NCBI GenBank assembly: GCA_963848495.1
Contig: CAWKDV010000002.1
Coordinates: 1,612,001 to 1,676,000 of the forward strand
Source: JAICJR01 sp963848495
Lineage (GTDB): Bacteria; Actinomycetota; Thermoleophilia; Solirubrobacterales; Thermoleophilaceae
Length of the DNA stretch: 64,000 nucleotides
Reading direction: 5' to 3'
Part shown: positions 61,297-64,000 of the stretch, one piece after another
Layout: the number at the start of each line of letters is the position of its first letter
How positions within the stretch are numbered: position 1 is the stretch's first letter
The notes under the pieces: model-generated
The model's database searches: none
Seen by the model: only the letters and a program-made list of their open reading frames with translations
Told to the model about the DNA's origin: nothing
Program-made: the position numbers and the translations under genes

Positions 61297-61329
61297 TCGT
61301 ACCAAAAGTACGACAGTCATCGAACTGTC
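61297..61329. promoter_or_regulatory. Two adjacent palindromes upstream of the ArsR-type gene
   Basis: TCGTAC-CAAAA-GTACGA lies at 61297-61313, with 6-bp arms. Overlapping its last two bases is GACAGT-CATCGA-ACTGTC at 61312-61329, also with 6-bp arms. Both sit 20-55 bases before the ATG at 61352, where an autorepressor would bind. Confidence 0.65.
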
Positions 61330-61351
61330 AGACGGATCGAAGGGGAGACAG

Positions 61352-61690
61352 ATGAGCGCAGACCCGCCACCGCAGCCTCGCCGCGAGGACATCCAGCTCG
61401 TGGACGTCCTCCACGCGCTCAGCGACCCCGTCCGGCTCGAGATCGTGTGCGAGCTCGCCGAGGGCGACCGGGAGCGGCCCTGCGGCGGCTTCGACGTCTC
61501 GGTGACCAAGTCCACGCTCACGCACCACTTCCGGGTGCTGCGCGAGAGCGGGCTGATCGTTCAGCGGCACACGGGCACGAGCAAGCTCACCATGCTGCGC
61601 CGCGATGACCTCGAGGCGCGCTTCCCGGGCCTGCTCGAGGCCGTGCTGAGCGCGTCGACCGAGCCGGCTCAGTCGCTGGCCGCGCGCTGA
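61352..61690 (+). CDS. ArsR-type winged-helix regulator
   Basis: A 112-aa protein with ribosome site AGGGGAG at 61341-61347. The winged helix is VDVLHALSDPVRLEIVCELA, DVSVTKSTLTHHFRVLRESG and LIVQRHTGTSKLTMLRRDDL. A single cysteine (RPCGGFD) lies before the recognition helix, and no metal-binding ELCVCDL site is present, so it may sense something other than metals. It probably represses itself through the palindromes upstream. It converges on the sulfatase gene with a 3-base gap. Confidence 0.88.
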   Translation: MSADPPPQPRREDIQLVDVLHALSDPVRLEIVCELAEGDRERPCGGFDVSVTKSTLTHHFRVLRESGLIVQRHTGTSKLTMLRRDDLEARFPGLLEAVLSASTEPAQSLAAR

Positions 61691-61693
61691 CGC

Positions 61694-63151
61694 CTAGCGC
61701 CGCTGCGCCGCCCAGCAGGCTCTGCCGCTGTGGCAGCGCTCCACGGCCGCGAGCGCCGAGTGCAGCTGTCTGCGCTTGGCCGTGTCGAGCTTCGAGTAGG
61801 TGTTGCGCAGCTCGAATGGGTCGTGGTCGACGTTGTAGTACTCGCGCTGGCCGTTCACGTACTCGACGTAGACGGCATCGCCGGTGCGCAGCGCCTCGTA
61901 GCTCTGCGGGTTGCCGCTGCCGGGCAGCGGCAGGTCGGGGTCGCCCTTCTGGAAGTCGGGCCCGTGGTGCTCGATCAGCGCGGTGCGGCGCCAGTCGGCC
62001 GGGACCGTGCCGCGGAACAGCGGCACGAGGGTGTGGCCGTCCACGTTGCTCGGCACCGGTGCTCCGCCGAGCTTGCTGAAGGTGGGGCGGAGGTCGATGT
62101 TCTCGGCGATCGCGTGCAGCGTGCGCCCGCGTGCCACCCCCGGCCCGGCGATCACCAGGGGCACGTTGATGTCCGTGTCGAAGGCGGTCATCTTGCCCGG
62201 CAGCAGGCGGTGGTCGCCCATGTGGTAGCCGTTGTCCGAGCTGAAGACGATGTAGGTGTTGCCGGCCACCCCGCGCGCCTTCAGCGTGGCCTCGATGCGC
62301 CCGATCATGTCGTCCACCGCCTGCACCGCCTGGGCGCGCTTGCGGAACGATGTGTCGATGTTGGCCACCTGCGCCGGTGTGAGCGGCGCGTGGTGGCTGA
62401 GCCACCTCGGCGCGGCCACGTTCTGGAAGTCGAAGGCCGGCGTGCGCGGGGCCTTGAGGCCCGGGAACTTGTTGGCGTCGCGCGGCGCCGGGGTGTACGG
62501 CGCGTGCGGGGCGAACGTCGCCAGCTCGAGGATGAACGGCTTGTGGGCGCGCACCGACTGGTTGATGAAGTCCACGCCCTTGCCCGCGATCACGTCAGTC
62601 AGGTAGTCCTGCGGCGTGCTGCCGTAGTGGACGACCTTGCCGTCCTCGTTGAGGTTGTAGTTGAACTCCGGGTAGCCGTTCCCGGCCACGTCCCACTCGT
62701 CCCAGCCCGGCGGGATGTAGAGCGGCTTGCCGTCGACGAGCCCCTCCGGCGTGTAGCCGTTCAGGTACTTGCCCATCATCGCCGTGCGGTAGCCGGCCCC
62801 GTGCAGCGCCGTGGCGAAGGTCGAGTTCTCGCCCCCGCGCGCGTGGAACTGCTTGAAGCCGCCGTCCCTGCCCTTGTTGCTGAACACGCGCGTGTCGTGC
62901 GGGAAGCGGCCGCTGAAGATCGACGAGCGCGAGGGGCAGCAGAGCGAGTCGGTGACGTAATAGTCCGAGAAGGTCAGCCCGCGCTTCTGCAGGGCCTGGA
63001 CGTTCGGCATGTAGTGAACGAGGTTCCAGGCGAGGTCGTCTGTGAGGACGAAGACGATGTTGGGCGGCTTGGTCGCGGGCGACGCTGTGGCCGGCAGGAG
63101 CGCGGCCAGCACCAGCAGCGGGGCGAGCACGACGACGGCGAGCTTGCGCAT
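61694..63151 (-). CDS. Secreted sulfatase
   Basis: A 485-aa protein, start placed at ATG 63151, giving a signal peptide (RKLAVVVLAPLLVLAALLPA). An ATG or similar at 63199 would add 16 residues. The formylglycine motif is DSLCCPSRSSIFSGR (C-x-P-S-R). Metal ligands lie in NIVFVLTDDLAWN and VFSSDNGYHMGDH. Relatives cleave sulfate esters from polysaccharides or other compounds outside the cell after the Cys is converted to formylglycine. No activating enzyme is in the window. Confidence 0.92.
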   Translation of the reverse strand: MRKLAVVVLAPLLVLAALLPATASPATKPPNIVFVLTDDLAWNLVHYMPNVQALQKRGLTFSDYYVTDSLCCPSRSSIFSGRFPHDTRVFSNKGRDGGFKQFHARGGENSTFATALHGAGYRTAMMGKYLNGYTPEGLVDGKPLYIPPGWDEWDVAGNGYPEFNYNLNEDGKVVHYGSTPQDYLTDVIAGKGVDFINQSVRAHKPFILELATFAPHAPYTPAPRDANKFPGLKAPRTPAFDFQNVAAPRWLSHHAPLTPAQVANIDTSFRKRAQAVQAVDDMIGRIEATLKARGVAGNTYIVFSSDNGYHMGDHRLLPGKMTAFDTDINVPLVIAGPGVARGRTLHAIAENIDLRPTFSKLGGAPVPSNVDGHTLVPLFRGTVPADWRRTALIEHHGPDFQKGDPDLPLPGSGNPQSYEALRTGDAVYVEYVNGQREYYNVDHDPFELRNTYSKLDTAKRRQLHSALAAVERCHSGRACWAAQRR

Positions 63152-63230
63152 CGCATGAGCGAAACCGCGCCAGGGAGGGAAGTTCCGCTGCCGGCGCAAC
63201 TAACGGGTCGTGCGGAGGTTCCCAGGGGCG

Positions 63231-64000
63231 ATGAGGGCACTCGTCACAGCCATCGCGGTGGCGCTCGTGCTACCGGGCACAGCGGCGGCCGCGACCACGA
63301 CGGTCATGGAATCGTCCTCGGCGCACTTCTTCGAGCCGGCCTTGGCGGGCGACGGCGTCGTGGCGGACGCCTACCGACCGAAGGAGATCGTCGACGTGCT
63401 GGTCGCCCAGCCGGGCCAGAGGCCGGCGTTGCTGTTGCGCGTCACTCCGCCGGTGCCACACACCGGGGCCGGCGCTCATCCCGTTGCGTCGGGCAACCAG
63501 GTGCTGGTGCGCCGCTGGACCGAGGGCGGCGCCACGGACATCTTCTCGGGCACGATCGCCGGCCCGCTGACCAAGATCCAGTCCTGCCCGCAGGTCGCCA
63601 ACGTCCCCTTCCAGCCGCCGCCGGCGATCGACGGCGCGCTCGCCGTCTGGAGCGCCGGAGACTGCAACGAAAACCACATCCGGGTCGACAACGGCAGCTC
63701 GTCGCAGATCATCGACGCCGGCGGCTTCGTGACGGGCGTCGCCGCCGCAGGACGCTACGCGGCCTGGCTCACGAACCTGCCCGGCTCGGAGCGACTGACC
63801 GTTTACGACCTGCAGGCGGGCCAGGTCGCTTACAGCACGCCGATCGGCCCCGCCACACAGGTGGACCTGGCGTCCGACGGCACGGCGGTGCTCGGTCACG
63901 CGGTGGTGGGTTCCCCCTCGAAGCTGTGCCCCCACGCCGTCCCCGCGCAGATCGACTACTACACGCTCGCCGAGCCGAGCGCCCATACGCTCCCCGTGCC
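63231..64000 (+). CDS. Secreted protein with beta-propeller-like repeats (partial at 3' end)
   Basis: ATG 63231 starts a frame that stays open to the window edge (256 codons visible). It begins with a signal peptide (RALVTAIAVALVLPGTAAAA). The mature part has repeated four-strand blocks such as SGNQVLVRRWTEGGATDIFS, DGALAVWSAGDCNENHIRVD and AGRYAAWLTNLPGSERLTVY, a pattern of TolB-like propellers that read out as hypothetical secreted proteins in actinobacteria. The function is unknown; the C-terminus is not visible. Confidence 0.75.
   Translation, partial: MRALVTAIAVALVLPGTAAAATTTVMESSSAHFFEPALAGDGVVADAYRPKEIVDVLVAQPGQRPALLLRVTPPVPHTGAGAHPVASGNQVLVRRWTEGGATDIFSGTIAGPLTKIQSCPQVANVPFQPPPAIDGALAVWSAGDCNENHIRVDNGSSSQIIDAGGFVTGVAAAGRYAAWLTNLPGSERLTVYDLQAGQVAYSTPIGPATQVDLASDGTAVLGHAVVGSPSKLCPHAVPAQIDYYTLAEPSAHTLPV

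Overview
The window is high-GC DNA with dense, often 4-base-overlapping genes and many GTG and TTG starts. It carries a group 1h-type (atmospheric, high-affinity) [NiFe]-hydrogenase locus, a SpoIIE/STAS partner-switching module, WS/DGAT, DUF6328, MocR and HxlR genes. This suggests a soil-type Actinomycetota chromosome, most likely Thermoleophilia/Solirubrobacterales-like. The lineage is an inference from gene content, not from a marker gene. No complete rRNA or tRNA gene and no CRISPR array was seen.

Layout. 1-4366: a SpoIIE-type phosphatase/kinase (5' end cut by the window), two STAS antagonists, an unrecognised protein and an FAD-dependent phytoene-desaturase-like enzyme. 4367-8650: a graveyard of mobile DNA. 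It holds an IS256 transposase tail, an IS110-family element with a structured left leader, an IS21 IstB tail with terminal repeats, a second IS110-like element flanked by 15-bp direct repeats, and relics of a serine recombinase and a membrane protein. 8670-22972: mostly secreted or cell-envelope genes (clan GH-A-like glycoside hydrolase, beta-helix protein, L,D-transpeptidase, lectin-like secreted protein), lipid enzymes (patatin, WS/DGAT), a class C serine hydrolase, a GGDEF-EAL protein and a Crp/Fnr regulator. A 27-bp piece of a tRNA 3' end near 11855-11881 suggests an old integration site.

23152-37663: one co-directional run of 18 genes for building and running the hydrogenase. Order: hypC, a second HypC-like gene, hypD, hypE, hypA, small subunit, large subunit, Nfu-like protein, DUF5947, a 67-aa protein, DUF6084, a 298-codon unknown, a fused maturation endopeptidase, a 34-aa membrane peptide, hypB, a tandem-SIS protein, hypF and a nickel permease. 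HypA/HypB and the permease supply nickel. HypC/D/E/F make the Fe(CN)2CO unit. The protease trims the large subunit. Nfu, DUF5947, DUF6084, the 298-codon protein and the two tiny proteins are the poorly characterised part. A Crp/Fnr-type regulator is divergent from the operon.

37656-56012: an ABC exporter pair, an amine-oxidase-like flavoprotein, a DHA2 transporter, a convergent CHAD/CYTH pair, an HxlR-type regulator with duplicated palindromic operators, a five-gene VWA/MoxR/DUF58/VWA/HtrA operon, two multi-pass membrane proteins, and a divergent MocR/MFS pair. 56138-64000: a PHP-glycosyltransferase fusion divergent from a GH31 glycosidase, an ArsR-type regulator with two palindromes upstream, a sulfatase, and a secreted protein that runs off the right edge.

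The strongest candidate for under-described biology is the accessory half of the hydrogenase operon. Next are the IS110 leaders (candidate bridge RNAs), the 7-bp tandem repeat inside hypF, the duplicated HxlR operator containing a start codon, and the 125-bp inverted repeat filling a convergent intergenic gap.
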